Shown here piece after piece: positions 53,301 to 61,761 of a stretch of 64,000 nt of DNA; the first letter of the stretch is position 1; each line of letters begins with the position of its first letter. The stretch is taken from contig JAJNNQ010000100.1 of the NCBI GenBank assembly GCA_027886175.1, forward strand, positions 3,325,501 through 3,389,500, in the 5' to 3' direction. This stretch comes from Phylloscopus collybita (Eukaryota > Chordata > Aves > Passeriformes > Phylloscopidae). The notes under the pieces are model-generated. The model was not told the origin of the DNA and did not search any database. It saw nothing but the letters and a program-made list of their open reading frames with translations. The position numbers were made by a program, and so were the translations under genes.

Positions 53301-56300
53301 GCTCTTTCCAAGTCTTGTCTCCTCCAGAAGAAAAGCAACATCTGATCTCAAACATTTCAAAGGACCTGTCAGAGCCCGGAGGGCTGCAGGGCATCCAGGC
53401 TCTCAAACACACTTTAAAACCATCAAGTGTTCATTCTGAGCATATCTGGACACAGCCTTGGGCAGTGTAGCAGTAATGGGACTCTCATTAATAGCTGGCA
53501 CGAGGGAAGGACTGTGCATCCCTGGATAAGACAACAGGAAAACGCAGTGTCTCCTGGAACTCGGTGTGTCTCCACTATCTCAGTGAGGCAAACATGACCT
53601 CATCTCACTGAGCTCACAGCCCAGGCCTCCCAGAGCAGCTTATCATGAAGCACTCTCAGCAACCCAGATTCCAGCAGCATCCCGAGCTCGCCAGCTCAGC
53701 TTTGGACTGAGCAGTGACCAAGCAAATCCACATCAGTTTGCAAAAGCCCTGTGCTCTGGACACAGCTCTGACACAGGGAACAAAACCATATTCCTTCTCA
53801 GCCCTCCAGCTCCTTGAAAGGGATGGGATCAGACCCAGCACACATCCCCAACCCTCTGCTCAGGCAGCCTCCTGCAGCCGTGCCCAGGCACGGCTTTTTG
53901 TGGTTTCCCACTTTGTGGGCTCGGCAGTGACCGGCCACAGCTGCCCTCCCCATCCAGCACCAAAGCCACAGAAACTCTCCCAAGACGTTCTGCACTCCGA
54001 GCTCCTCAGACTTTCTACCCAGGCTTATTCCCTGCAGCCCCGGGGGCGGAGATGCTCCGAATCTCCCAATGCAATGCAAAGACGTCCTGAGCAACGGGCT
54101 ATTAAATGGGAATTAAAGCGAGCATGCAGGTTACATCTCCCTTTGATGCCTGCGGATAAAATGAATGAACTCGGACAAAAGACACTTAACAGGTAATTGG
54201 GAAGGAGCTCCATCTCTGCACGGCTTTTTGCTGCATGAGGAGAGAAGCTCGTTTCTTGCAGGCATCAGATTACAAAGCCATCCCATCTAAATTAGAGCAG
54301 TTATTTGCCTCTTGCTTCTCAGACACGAACGCGGTCAGGAGGCTGGAATTATTTCAGAGCAATAAACAGAGCGGGGGGGGGAAAAAAGAGATTTCAGACT
54401 TTCCCAGCTATACTTGCAAGAATTCTTTATGCCAATATTCAAAGCAGTATCTAGGAAGATGACTGAAGCTAGAGGGGCAACGAGCCTGTGCTCAGCTTCC
54501 TTCAGAAGCAGAGGCTGAAATTTTTTCTTTTTTTTGGGGGGGGGTGTGTGATTCCAACTGATTTAGCACATGGATTCTCTTTTTTATACTCCTGCAAATT
54601 TCTGATGTCCTTTCAAAGTGGAGTGGACAGTGTGTATGTAAAATATATGCATGGCATCCACACATCATACCACAACTTGTAGGTCCAGATTTAATAATGC
54701 ATCCCACAAGGAGACTGCTCACTCAGCCTGACGAGTCTGCAAACCCAAAGCCAGACACCTGAATTGCAGAGATCAGGTTACTCTCTCATTTTCCTCCCCA
54801 GCTCAGGCTTTCTGCACTACTGGCAGCTTCCTTTTAAAAATGGCATCGAACTACCAGGACTGACATGTCCTGGCAGAGGTGTGGAGATGCTTTTTGCTAA
54901 CCCCCACAGAAACACTTTCCCATCCTGACAGGGAAAGCCACCACCCTACAGCTGAGAGGAAGGATGCATACCTTTCACGTGAAAACAAACTATTTTCCTT
55001 CCAGCAATCTGCACTGAGAACAGTTTTTGCTTTATCCAGCTGTCTCTGAGGCCGCCCGCAAGAGGAAAGATTTCTGCCTTTCATCACTGCTGAAAGCATC
55101 TGACTAAGCCATCTCAAAAGGTCACCATGCCTTAGGATCCATTATGTCCTTTTTCCTCTGAGTCCGTTATGTCCCTTTTACTCTGGGGCTGTTAACAAGG
55201 AATTTGTTTTGGCTTTGGCACCCATCCACCTCTGTTAAACAGTCCAAATGCACTCTGGAAGTGTCGATCATGGAGCTCTGAGAGGGGTTAAGGTAATTCT
55301 GAACTGGCCCAGCTTTGTCAGGAAGTTGTGCCCTGCTCACTCATTTTCCATTAGCACTGACCACCTGTGCCAGCTTTCAATTAATTACACAGACCCAGCA
55401 GCTAAACCGTTTCTTTCTTCATTTTTTAGTCCACTTTGCCTTTATCCTGTAGGTATATAACAATTCTTTTGATCTCCAGGTAAGTCATAGGACTCACTGT
55501 GTTCTTGCTTTCCTATTAACAGTGCCCAGAGCAACTGAAGTTCATCCAGTGGCAGTCAGATATGACCCTTTCCTGAAATACATTAGGTCCCATTTCCCTT
55601 TTGGACCACTTAAATACACCAGATATGAAGCTGGGAGAAAGGATTTTCACAAGGGTGTGTTTGGAGGTTGATGGGCAAGAACAAGCTCCACCTACTCATC
55701 CACACATTATCCCAGCCCATCTCCAGTGACGCTCCACTCCAACACCAAAGGGAAAGAGGAAAGTTTATCTATGCTTCTAAAGACAAACCATCCTCTTAAA
55801 CGAGCCCAAATGAGAAATGTCCTCTGCAGGACAAAGGATTAAAGAGAAATTCCCCTTCAGCATATACATGGCATTTCCAAGTCATACTGGGTAAACACCA
55901 GCACATGAAAGGCTGATTATAGCCCTTCCAAGCAGCACCATCTCATACTCAGCTCCTTTCTTCAGAGCACATAAGGCCCTTTCATTTGCCCTCAATCACC
56001 CATAAAAACCACTAGAAAAGCTCCCTGAGCAAAGGCAAACACAGAAGCGCAAACAGCGGCCGGGCCGTGGACACTCGGCCGCTCTGCCAGCCCCACGGCC
56101 AACCAAAACACCTCGGCCTTGCTCATGCTTTGTGTTTACCCTCTGGAAAGCCATCAAGTTGCCTCTTCTGGCAGGACATCCCTGCAGGATAACAGGAGAA
56201 AAGGATACAACCCCCGGTTCTTAGAAAGGCACAGGGCTTCTGGCGATAGCGGGACCGAAACCCAGCTGGTGCGGACGGACCGAGCCACCCCCTGCCCTCC

Positions 56301-57670
56301 TTTCTCTTCCCCTCCTCCCTGCACTCACAAAAGGCAGGGTTTTCCACTTGCAGCCCTCACTTCAGCACAGCTGGCAAAGCATTTTTACGTTACATTTAAG
56401 TGTGCTTTTCTTTTACCCTTTTAAACACGGTCTTAGCAAGTCATCCGTCATTTGATCCGTCAGCAGGAGCGCACGGTTGAAGTCAGGCTAGTTTTTTGGT
56501 CAGAACTATATTTGCACACCGGGGAAAGGCACACAAAAAGCAATTATTTGCCTACATCATTTTGTGGGCCTGTAATATTTTGATGGCATGGCAAAAAATA
56601 GCTCAAAGTAGGCTCTCTGGCATCAGGTGAAAAAAAACACATTCATGTGAATTGTTGGTGGCAAAGGCGTATTTCATACTCCTCCAACTTCTAAGTTCTC
56701 CCTCTGAAGTGGGAGAATCCATTGACCAAACTTTTATTTTGGTTTCCTGAACTAGAAAACCCAACAGCATTGACCCATCCACCCAGGAACTCCCAAAGCC
56801 TTTCCAGCTATTTCCAGTGATTGAAATTCTTTGCATTTGGAGCTGCACTCCTCAGGCCCGGTTTCCCTGTGGCCCTGTGCAGATTCTCAGGAGCACCATG
56901 GAGCTTTGGCTCACATTGCTAAGCTCAGGTGGTCACAGGGTGAGACTGAGGGCAGGTGCCACCTCCAGCATTGGATTGGCAACCAAAAAACCACCCTGAG
57001 CAGATTGTGGTCTCCCCACAAGAGCCTGAAAACTTTCACAGGCAGAGCAGGGGTTAAACACTGGGGAAAATTTGCTGCTTTTATGAGTTGGAGGTAATGG
57101 AAGAACCTGCTGAGGCAGGCTGGGGAATTGCCATCACCGGAGATGCATCCAGGGCTGGGCCAGACACTCCTTCATGAATAATGGAACCAGTCCTGAAACT
57201 TTGCAGAGGATGGACTCCATGACCCATCAGCAGCCCCTTCCAACCAAAACAGGCCACTGATCTAAAGCATCCTTCACTCTGGAATGAAAAGCTTCAGGAA
57301 ACCTCTTGAGAAAAACTTACTTCAGAGGAAATACCCTACACCTCTTGCACCACAAAGGAAAATTAAAATACGGTTAGGAAAGAAAAAAAAAATAGTAACA
57401 AAGTGATGTATCAGGCTCTAGACTCACCATGTATTCCATGTTGGAGGCCACTGGGTACACCTGACCTCTCAATTTATTGTGGAGCATCAGTATCTCCTGT
57501 CTGTCCGAGAATAAAATCGCTCTCTTGGACCTGGAGTGAGCTTCCCCACCCTGGTATTTACTCAGGATGCTCTCCAGGTGAGTCGAGTTGGGCAAGATAA
57601 AGCACTCAGCTGTCTTGGTCAGCAGCAGCACACATCCAAGAGGAATGATCCAAGGCAGGGCAGGATTCAT
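33522..57670 (-). CDS. CRISPLD2: CRISPLD2, secreted CAP/LCCL-domain protein (14 coding exons joined, 503 aa)
   Basis: Joining the 14 coding exons listed below gives 1512 bases: 503 codons and a stop, with every junction GT-AG and the frame unbroken. Seen in the product: hydrophobic signal peptide (about residues 1-22), an N-glycosylation site NST at 28-30, a furin-type RSKR at 47-50, a CAP/SCP domain (about 56-205) with the CAP1 signature HYTQIVWATT (162-171) and CAP2 [12 protein letters not shown] (196-207), a lysine-rich linker (about 238-290), then two LCCL domains (about 291-390 with YLCPAGC; about 394-503 with IYCPAHC). It matches human CRISPLD2 as I remember it along its whole length, and better than CRISPLD1, for example NWIGEAPYK and the C-terminal FRIFAV(K/R)Q. 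The family is secreted, binds glycosaminoglycans and LPS, and is linked to lung and craniofacial development. Of the CAP tetrad, H102, E135 and H162 are present; the first Glu position is Q113 (GQNL), as in the human protein. Identity is very secure; the species is not known. Confidence 0.97.
33577..35579 (-). other. CRISPLD2 intron 14
   Basis: 2.0 kb of mostly unique sequence. No recognisable transposon, exon or long repeat. Confidence 0.6.
35580..35713 (-). CDS. CRISPLD2: CRISPLD2 exon 14: LCCL domain 2, residues 442-486
   Basis: Acceptor TGTTTTTCAG|AGC, donor GAGAG|GTGGGG (phase 2). It encodes [20 protein letters not shown], then [20 protein letters not shown]. It ends SES with the next exon. 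Confidence 0.96.
35965..36200 (-). mobile_element. CR1 LINE 3' fragment in intron 13
   Basis: Reverse-oriented CR1 tail: ATCATAGGATCGTGGAATTG, then GGGTGGAAAGGACCTTAAAT, CTGCCATGGGCAGGGACACC, CAACCTGGCCTTGGACACTG, CTCTGGGCAACCCATGCCAG. Same orientation as CRISPLD2. Confidence 0.92.
36861..36973. promoter_or_regulatory. Candidate SRF-type element: CArG boxes in intron 13
   Basis: A perfect CArG box CCATATATGG (36861-36870), a CTATATATTTATC patch (about 36888-36900) and CTATATATGG (36964-36973), followed by GGAATG (MCAT/TEAD core) near 36985. This motif set is typical of smooth-muscle or mesenchymal enhancers. Function is inferred from motifs only. Confidence 0.3.
37622..37648 (+). repeat. (CATC)n microsatellite in intron 13
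   Basis: Six to seven CATC units in tandem. Confidence 0.95.
37870..38014 (+). mobile_element. CR1 LINE 3' fragment in intron 13
   Basis: Short CR1 tail: GGCCAGGTTGGGCAGGGCTT, GTGTCCCTGCCCATGGCAGG, GAAGTCCCTTCCAACCCAAA, ending in TTCTATGATCATC. 5'-truncated and antisense to the gene. Confidence 0.9.
39953..40028 (-). CDS. CRISPLD2: CRISPLD2 exon 13: LCCL domain 2, residues 416-441
   Basis: Acceptor TTTTCTAG|G, donor GCCGAC|GTGAGT (phase 0). It encodes [20 protein letters not shown] then NVYAD, nearly identical to the human CRISPLD2 segment as I remember it. It is CpG-richer than the surrounding introns. Confidence 0.96.
40029..40670 (-). other. CRISPLD2 intron 12
   Basis: 642 bases of unique sequence with no recognised feature. 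Confidence 0.6.
40671..40743 (-). CDS. CRISPLD2: CRISPLD2 exon 12: start of LCCL domain 2, residues 392-416
   Basis: Acceptor CTTGGCAG|CA, donor CCAAG|GTAACA (phase 2). It encodes [20 protein letters not shown] then HCP. The acceptor was chosen because it keeps the frame through LDCYTT and preserves the length of the human protein. A second AG four bases into the exon (CACAG) would break the frame. Confidence 0.93.
40744..41670 (-). other. CRISPLD2 intron 11
   Basis: 927 bases of unique sequence with no recognised feature. Confidence 0.6.
41671..41714 (-). CDS. CRISPLD2: CRISPLD2 exon 11: end of LCCL domain 1, residues 377-392
   Basis: The smallest coding exon (44 bases). Acceptor TTTTACAG|G, donor ACAA|GTAAGT (phase 1). 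It encodes [14 protein letters not shown], matching human ...SSSFMVSKVK. The upstream intron is mostly an A/C (minus-strand T/G) repeat. Confidence 0.93.
41715..42050 (-). other. CRISPLD2 intron 10
   Basis: Only 336 bases, of which nearly 200 are the A/C-rich low-complexity tract (41745-41940). Confidence 0.7.
41745..41940 (+). repeat. A/C-rich low-complexity tract in intron 10
   Basis: About 195 bases of A and C only, in CAA, CAAA and C-run variants. On the transcribed strand it is a T/G tract ending about 30 bases before the exon 11 acceptor. Confidence 0.95.
42051..42181 (-). CDS. CRISPLD2: CRISPLD2 exon 10: LCCL domain 1, residues 334-377
   Basis: Acceptor TCCTGTCAG|TCC, donor TTCAG|GTACTG (phase 2). 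It encodes [19 protein letters not shown], the LCCL hallmark, followed by [20 protein letters not shown]. Confidence 0.96.
42182..43166 (-). other. CRISPLD2 intron 9
   Basis: 985 bases of unique sequence with a T20 run at 42405-42424. No transposon or exon recognised. Confidence 0.6.
43167..43233 (-). CDS. CRISPLD2: CRISPLD2 exon 9: LCCL domain 1, residues 311-333
   Basis: Acceptor CTTCCCTAG|G, donor GAAAGT|GTAAGT (phase 0). It encodes [20 protein letters not shown] then ES. YxCPAGC is the LCCL core motif. Confidence 0.95.
43234..44203 (-). other. CRISPLD2 intron 8
   Basis: 970 bases, about half of it occupied by a tandem duplication of roughly 250 bp (43680-43943 and 43956-44210). AT-rich, with several ATATTTA-type motifs. 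Confidence 0.7.
43680..44210 (-). repeat. Tandem duplication of about 250 bp reaching into exon 8
   Basis: Copy 1 at 43680-43943 and copy 2 at 43956-44210 align closely (landmarks GAGAAATAGGGGATTTTTT, CCTAAAGAGATCTACCTAGA, CCTGTAGTGCAACCTATCCT, CAACAAAACT, ACCTGTTGC), with few substitutions and small indels. Copy 2 contains the true exon 8 donor; copy 1 contains a second CAACAG|GTGGAG in the intron. Confidence 0.92.
44204..44264 (-). CDS. CRISPLD2: CRISPLD2 exon 8: start of LCCL domain 1, residues 291-311
   Basis: Acceptor TCTCCCCAG|CA, donor AACAG|GTAGAG (phase 2). It encodes [20 protein letters not shown]. The last seven exonic bases and the donor are duplicated about 265 bases downstream in intron 8 (see the intron 8 duplication). 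Confidence 0.94.
44297..44324 (+). repeat. T28 homopolymer in intron 7
   Basis: 28 T on the plus strand (28 A in the transcript), 33 bases upstream of the exon 8 acceptor. Confidence 0.95.
44912..45341 (+). mobile_element. CR1 LINE 3' end in intron 7
   Basis: 430 bases of CR1 from GATGCTCTGAGAGCTGGAGC through ATGGCTCCCACTGCCAGAGG and GGTGTCCCTGCCCATGGCAG to the tail ACCATTCTAGGATTCTATG. Same subfamily as the intron 6 copy; antisense to CRISPLD2. Confidence 0.93.
45605..45763 (-). CDS. CRISPLD2: CRISPLD2 exon 7: variable linker, residues 238-291
   Basis: Acceptor TTCTGCCCAG|AT, donor ATGA|GTAAGA (phase 1 at both ends; 159 bases, so skipping it would keep the frame). It encodes an acidic half ([15 protein letters not shown]) and a basic half ([14 protein letters not shown]). 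This linker between the CAP and LCCL parts is the least conserved section compared with the human protein. The exon lies between two similar CR1 copies in the same orientation. Confidence 0.94.
   Translation of the reverse strand: MTVTRIPSLLRQMRPTRWRSRRWPSRSRCSSTCQKTNPAKPPRPRKSPQSPT
45764..47390 (-). other. CRISPLD2 intron 6
   Basis: 1.6 kb. Contains a CR1 fragment (46608-46775) and otherwise unique sequence. No further exon seen. Confidence 0.6.
46608..46775 (+). mobile_element. CR1 LINE internal fragment in intron 6
   Basis: Truncated at both ends. It runs from AGAAGCTCCAGGGAGAGCTC through ACAGGGAATGGCTCCCACTG to GGATGGGATATTGGGAAGGA, then stops before the CR1 3' tail. Very similar to the CR1 copy in intron 7 and in the same orientation. 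Confidence 0.88.
47391..47491 (-). CDS. CRISPLD2: CRISPLD2 exon 6: cysteine-rich hinge, residues 204-238
   Basis: Acceptor GCTCCCAG|G, donor TACAAAG|GTACTG (phase 1). It encodes [20 protein letters not shown] followed by [13 protein letters not shown], the short cysteine-rich segment after the CAP domain. The motif [10 protein letters not shown] supports CRISPLD2 over CRISPLD1 (which has GNWWGHAPYK, from memory). Confidence 0.96.
47492..49520 (-). other. CRISPLD2 intron 5
   Basis: 2.0 kb. The first part holds the probable solo LTR (47594-48232); the remainder (48233-49520) is unique sequence with no recognised feature. Confidence 0.6.
47594..48232 (+). mobile_element. Probable solo LTR of an avian endogenous retrovirus, in intron 5
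   Basis: About 640 bases with LTR-like architecture: an A/T-rich U3-like part, an AATAAA-type signal (TAAATAAAATGG near 48073), a segment ending GGTGCAGTGTGC, a GGAGCTATCCC / CTGCCCAGAGCTGCAATAAA region with a second AATAAA near 48150, and a T-rich end. The layout resembles ERVL-type LTRs of birds. No gag, pol or env sequence adjoins it. It points opposite to CRISPLD2. Exact ends and target-site duplication were not found, so the boundaries are approximate. Confidence 0.55.
49521..49636 (-). CDS. CRISPLD2: CRISPLD2 exon 5: end of CAP domain, residues 166-204
   Basis: Separated from exon 4 by an intron of only 91 bases. Acceptor GCCTTACAG|ATA, donor CCCAA|GTAAGG (phase 2). It encodes [16 protein letters not shown], then [17 protein letters not shown], which contains the CAP2 signature. 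Cysteines match the family pattern. Confidence 0.95.
49728..49860 (-). CDS. CRISPLD2: CRISPLD2 exon 4: CAP domain, residues 121-165
   Basis: Acceptor CCCCTCAG|G, donor CACCCAG|GTAAGG (phase 0). It encodes [18 protein letters not shown], the cysteine-rich insert CNPWCPDRC and the start of the CAP1 signature, CTHYTQ. E135 and H162 are the remaining recognisable tetrad residues. Confidence 0.96.
49861..51986 (-). other. CRISPLD2 intron 3
   Basis: 2.1 kb, holding an A run (49919-49933), a CR1 fragment (49948-50192), an A-rich patch (51463-51477) and otherwise unique sequence, including a TGATGTCACGAA patch near 50895. Confidence 0.6.
49948..50192 (+). mobile_element. CR1 LINE 3' fragment in intron 3
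   Basis: Shows the CR1 3'-end landmarks in order: GGGATATTGG, AATTGTTCCCTGTGAGGGTG, GGTGTCCCTGCCCATGGCAG, GGTCCCTTCCAACCCAAAC and a terminal TTCTATGATTTC. 5'-truncated, as most avian CR1 copies are. Inserted antisense to CRISPLD2. Confidence 0.9.
51987..52105 (-). CDS. CRISPLD2: CRISPLD2 exon 3: CAP domain, residues 82-121
   Basis: Bounded by acceptor GCTGAAG|ACC and donor GGGGCAG|GTAAGG (phase 2). It encodes [10 protein letters not shown]... then CIWDHGP with H102, the first His of the CAP tetrad, and [12 protein letters not shown], where Q113 sits at the usual Glu position. The NLAVHW stretch differs from NLGAHW of human CRISPLD2 (from memory). Confidence 0.95.
52106..57427 (-). other. CRISPLD2 intron 2
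   Basis: The largest intron (5.3 kb). Mostly unique sequence with no recognisable transposon. Contains G-rich and T/G patches (54376-54383, 54526-54546) and a motif-dense stretch at about 54040-54300 described in the findings. No exon supported. Confidence 0.6.
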
Positions 57671-57671
57671 G
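57428..57671 (-). CDS. CRISPLD2: CRISPLD2 exon 2: start codon, signal peptide, residues 1-81
   Basis: The ATG is at 57670-57668, one base after the acceptor (CTGCTGGCAG|C-ATG), which follows a good pyrimidine tract. The donor is TACATG|GTGAGT at phase 0. Residues 1-22 are a signal peptide ([20 protein letters not shown]...). The exon also carries the NST glycosylation site, the furin-type RSKR (47-50) and the first CAP helix with LHNKLRGQV (63-71). It ends NMEYM, the same boundary as in the human gene. Confidence 0.96.
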
Positions 57672-58229
57672 CTGCCAGCAGAAGCAGAGAGGAAGGTGGT
57701 GGTGGCTTTTCGTGCAGGGACTCCCGTGGCTCAGTGCAGGTCTGGAATTTGGGGAGAAACAGGAAATCAGAGCAGTGCCACAGGAACTCCCAGGGCATTT
57801 GTCCCCTGACAACACGGGGTGGGGAGTTTCCCACTTTAAAACATTTAAAACACAGCCCAGATTTGAGCTTGGAAAAGAGTGGTGCTTAAAATTACTGCTC
57901 ACCCCAAAGACAGGAAGAACCCGAAGAGCACCACAAGAGGTGGGGACTCAGTTTATCACACCTGGGAATCCCAGTGATGCTGATGTGGGAGTGAACGCTT
58001 CCCAGGCGTGCAGCAGGATGCCTCCAGCACCCCTGGTGGAGCTGCCACCCTGCAATGCCCAGCAGCTCTGAGCAACCCCAGCTCCATCCCTTGGCAGGCA
58101 GGGGGACATTTGGAGTTATCCCCCCTCGAAGAGCGGCTGGTAAAGCTGAGAACGCTTTTATTTTCTGCACAGAAAGGAAAAAAAAAATCCTCAGCCAGCC
58201 GAATGAGGAGGTCAGGCAGCAGCGAGAGC

Positions 58230-58480
58230 TGCTGCTGGGGCTGCTGCAGAGCAGCTGCCGGGCTCTGTGGAAGAGGCTGTTTCTGGGAAATGTCACCGCA
58301 GGGCCGAGCAGCCCCGATCCCCGCTGGCAGTGACGCACCGGGGCTCTCGCTGACGCTTCCCGGCGGGCGGGAGCGCTGCCAGGGATGTGAGTTATGGAGC
58401 AGCCGGAGCAGCCGCCCTCCCCCGGCCAGATTAGGTGTTCCCGGGCACTCGGATGCCGTCAGCACCGAGAGAGGGTCTCG
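58230..58480. promoter_or_regulatory. CpG-rich segment in intron 1
   Basis: A local rise in CpG (GACGCACC, CCCGGCGGGCGGGAGCG, CCGGAGCAGCCGCC) about 0.6 kb upstream of coding exon 2, unlike the CpG-poor flanks. It could be an alternative promoter or enhancer of CRISPLD2. No TATA box is seen. Confidence 0.3.
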
Positions 58481-59807
58481 CTTTGGCCTTTGAACAGCTT
58501 TCCCTGTCTTCCCTGTTTAATCCCTGTCCCTTGCTCCCTAGTGCTCCTGCTCCACCTGTCATTCCCAAGAGCTTCCACCCCCCGTGCTCTCATTTATCCA
58601 TCCAGCGATCCTTGAGCGGCTTGGCCGGTTTTATTTGGATCAGGAGCTATTCACAGGGAGCGAAGTGTGCTGCTGCAGGGCTGTGCAGCACACACTGCTC
58701 TCCAGTGGGATCCAAGAGTCCCTGGAGCAGGATCAATCCATCCGGGGCAAGAAGCGTCTGTACAGACAGTGCAAACACAGGATCTCCCTCCTTAGGGCTA
58801 ATTTTTGGAAGAAAGCTTCCCCATCCCTGTCTCCAACACGAGGTGGGGATCTGGTTTTGACAGCACTGTTAAAAGCCACGCTGAAAGCATTCCTCTGCAG
58901 CGGCAGGAAACAAACCCCAGATTAGCAGGAATTATTCGAGACGTTTCATCCAGTGACACGGGATTTGGACACTCCGAGACCAGATGATTTGGAAGCCAAC
59001 CAGAGCAAGGAAGAGCCATCTAACTCCCAGCTGGAAAAGCCATGCTTGAGCACAAAGCCCCAAACCCCTGCTCCCCCAGCCCACTACAGCAGCATCTCAG
59101 GAGAACGGTGGCACAAAGTGATTTGCACAGGCAGGGCCTCCCCCAAAAAAAAACCTCTGAGAACCCCATAAAGCTTGTTGGCCGACTGCACAAAAGACAC
59201 AGAGCCCCTGTTTGAGGCTTCTTTCTTGGACTGAACGCTCAGGCAGATGAAAACCAGCTGCCCTCAGCCTCTCTCCAGGCAGCGCATGAAGCCTTTGCCC
59301 GGGTACAACAATGCAGGATGTAATTTGCTCGGTTTAGGTAATAGCCTCTCATCATTTCCTGCTCCGCAGAGCAAGGCCAACACACCAGCCTTGTCCCCAG
59401 CTCCAGGCACACCTGGAAGACTCGGTGGCACGGGGACAAGCACTCCTTTAACCTCACCCTCCTCTCAGCCCCGCTTGCTTCCCCCCAGGCAGGAGCCCGA
59501 CTTTCTAACCCGGCTGCAGAGGGGCAGGGGAGGCAAAAAAGGAGCAGTTGCTTTTGTAGACTGTCTGACCCAAATTCAGGGAACAATTCCTACTTTGAGG
59601 CACTTCCCTGAGAGTTTAAAAATAGCTGCCGTGCCGCGGGCCATTGACAATGTGGCCATTTAGCCCCAGCAGCTCTCCCTGCAGGAACAGCCGGCGCTCA
59701 GAGGCGGCCGTTGCACCCCTCGTTTGGCCGGGTGCCCTTTGCTGAACAGGAGCCCAAACCCGCCACCCATCTAAGGCAAACACTGAACTTTCAGAAAGGG
59801 CAGATTG

Positions 59808-59834
59808 AAAAAAAAAAAAAAAAAAAAAAAAAAA
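59808..59834 (+). repeat. A27 homopolymer
   Basis: Uninterrupted run of 27 A within CRISPLD2 intron 1. Confidence 0.95.
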
Positions 59835-60968
59835 TCAGCTGCAGCATCTGAGAGCCAGAGGAGCTGCCCCGCTCAGGGCTCCGCAGCGAAGCCGGCGCGT
59901 CTGGCTCGGCCAGCCAGCCAAAACCTCACAACAGATGGTGCATTATTCCTCGGGATCTGCTTCCCTGGGTCCCACTTGCCAGCAAAAGGATACCAGCACC
60001 TCTTGAAAATCAGGTCACTTTGGCTTTATCTTCTATTTCACTCGGGGTGTGCGAGTCCCCTCCTCTGCTTTGGCTTGGGGTGAGGAGCGCTGAGCATCCC
60101 GAGGAAGGATAAAGGGATCAGAGAGGGACAGGGAGCAGAGTTCCCTGGCCAGATTAACTGAAAGCAGCTGAAAGATGCTCACGTTTCAGAAAGCTCTCTC
60201 ATGGATTTCAGATGCCCATCTATCTGCCTCTCAATATCCTCATGCCCAGGTGCAAAGGAATACTCAGATGTGTGTTCCAGCCCCGCCAGCCCCAGTGCCC
60301 TGCAGGGCTGGGGCCATGCCTCACCCAGGGAGGCTGAAATCACACTGCCTTTGAGCTGGGGTTTGACATTATTCACAGAAAATTATCAGCTGACAGTCAG
60401 CTGAGGAAGCCTCTGCTGTTGATTTCAAGGGTTGAAGAGGAGCACAACCCCCCTTCAGACACATCAGGCCCTTGACACTGGTGCCAGGTGAACATCTGGG
60501 AGCCATCAGAAGCGACTGAGTCAGCAGAAAAGGACTCCTGAATGTGCTGTAAAGCCTGTCCAAAGTGGGGAGAAATGGGAGGCCTTCTTCTGGGGCTCCT
60601 AGGGAGTTAAAGTGCAGCACTGGACTTTGGGAAAGATTATTTTTAGAAAGCTATTTCCCCAGCTAATGGATGGTGTCTGCTTCGCACTGAAAGCAGGAGA
60701 GCTGGTCACATCTGAAGCCTGGCAGAGACTCTGCTAAAGCCACATGCAGGCTGATCCTGCCTTCATGTCCCCATGTCACCTTACTCCTTAGGGACATTGA
60801 GCTTTGACTGCCTCCCCAGTGAGGCACACGAGTGGGTGCCTGCTCCTGGGTTATGGGTGACATTTGACTGTGCAGTTACACATGGCACCAGCTGACAAGG
60901 GAGGAAAATGCAAAGTTAGCCCAGGATGTCAGGAGAGCACTTAAAACAGCAAAGCAGAGGGGAGTTCA

Positions 60969-61085
60969 CCTGGGATCAGCTTCTAAACTGAGCCTGGGAT
61001 CAGCTTCTAGCATGAGTTAGCCTGGGATCTAGGATGAGTTAGCCTGGGATCAGTTTTTAGCCTGGGTTAGCCTGGGATCAACTTT
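60969..61085 (+). repeat. Imperfect tandem repeat, units of about 22-28 bp, 5 copies
   Basis: Five successive units begin with CCTGGGATC (or CTGGGATC) and end with variants of TGAGTTAG. They sit in CRISPLD2 intron 1. Unit length varies, so the array is old or was built by slippage. Confidence 0.7.
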
Positions 61086-61761
61086 AACCCGTGCAAAGAA
61101 ATCCAGGGATAAAGCCACAACATGATGCACTAAACTCCAGGTCAGCTCTTTCCCTGGGATGCACACAGCCCGGGCTGTGCAGAATGCTGGTGGCTTCCAA
61201 AGACAAGCAGGATGACAAGACAGGGGACAAGAGTGACACAGTGCACTGAGCACACCACAGATTCAGCATCCTCAAGGCCACGGGCCAAAACATCTGGATC
61301 TTCCATTCCAGTCCACTCCCACAGAACCCAAGTGGGTGAGTTTGTACGTAAAACCACATGGAAAACCCACTGGTAACAGACACCACACGTGGTGGAATTC
61401 CTTTCCTGCAGGACTTGAGAGCAGAGCTGCACAAGCACAGGCAGCCCGGGGCACACAAAGGTGCCCACAGGTATCAGCTCCTGGGGACTGCAACAGCAGC
61501 CCTTGGATATTTCCTATTCGCATTGAAATCCACTCCTGCGCTTGCAAACTCCTCCCATTCATTCCACGTTAATGCTTGTTAATCTTGCATTCAGTTCTAC
61601 ATGAGGGAAGCTCAGGCAGTATTGTGTTATTTTACACCATCCAGGCAACTTTTTGGAGAAGTTACCAAAACTCTGCCTTCTTAAAGAGTTATTTCTTGCA
61701 CTCCCCAAAACCCACCCCCCAAAATCACATTTCAGAAGCCAGGACCCAACTTTACACTTAC

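Larger units (their letters stand above)
57672..61761 (-). other. CRISPLD2 intron 1
   Basis: 4.1 kb between the non-coding exon and coding exon 2. Holds the CpG-rich segments at 58230-58480 and about 59630-59910, an A27 run at 59808-59834, and a short tandem repeat at 60969-61085. No other exon is supported. Confidence 0.6.

Noticed and set aside
57160..57260. Short CR1-like phrase (CCCCTTCCAACC near 57233)
   Set aside because: Too short and too diverged to separate from chance.
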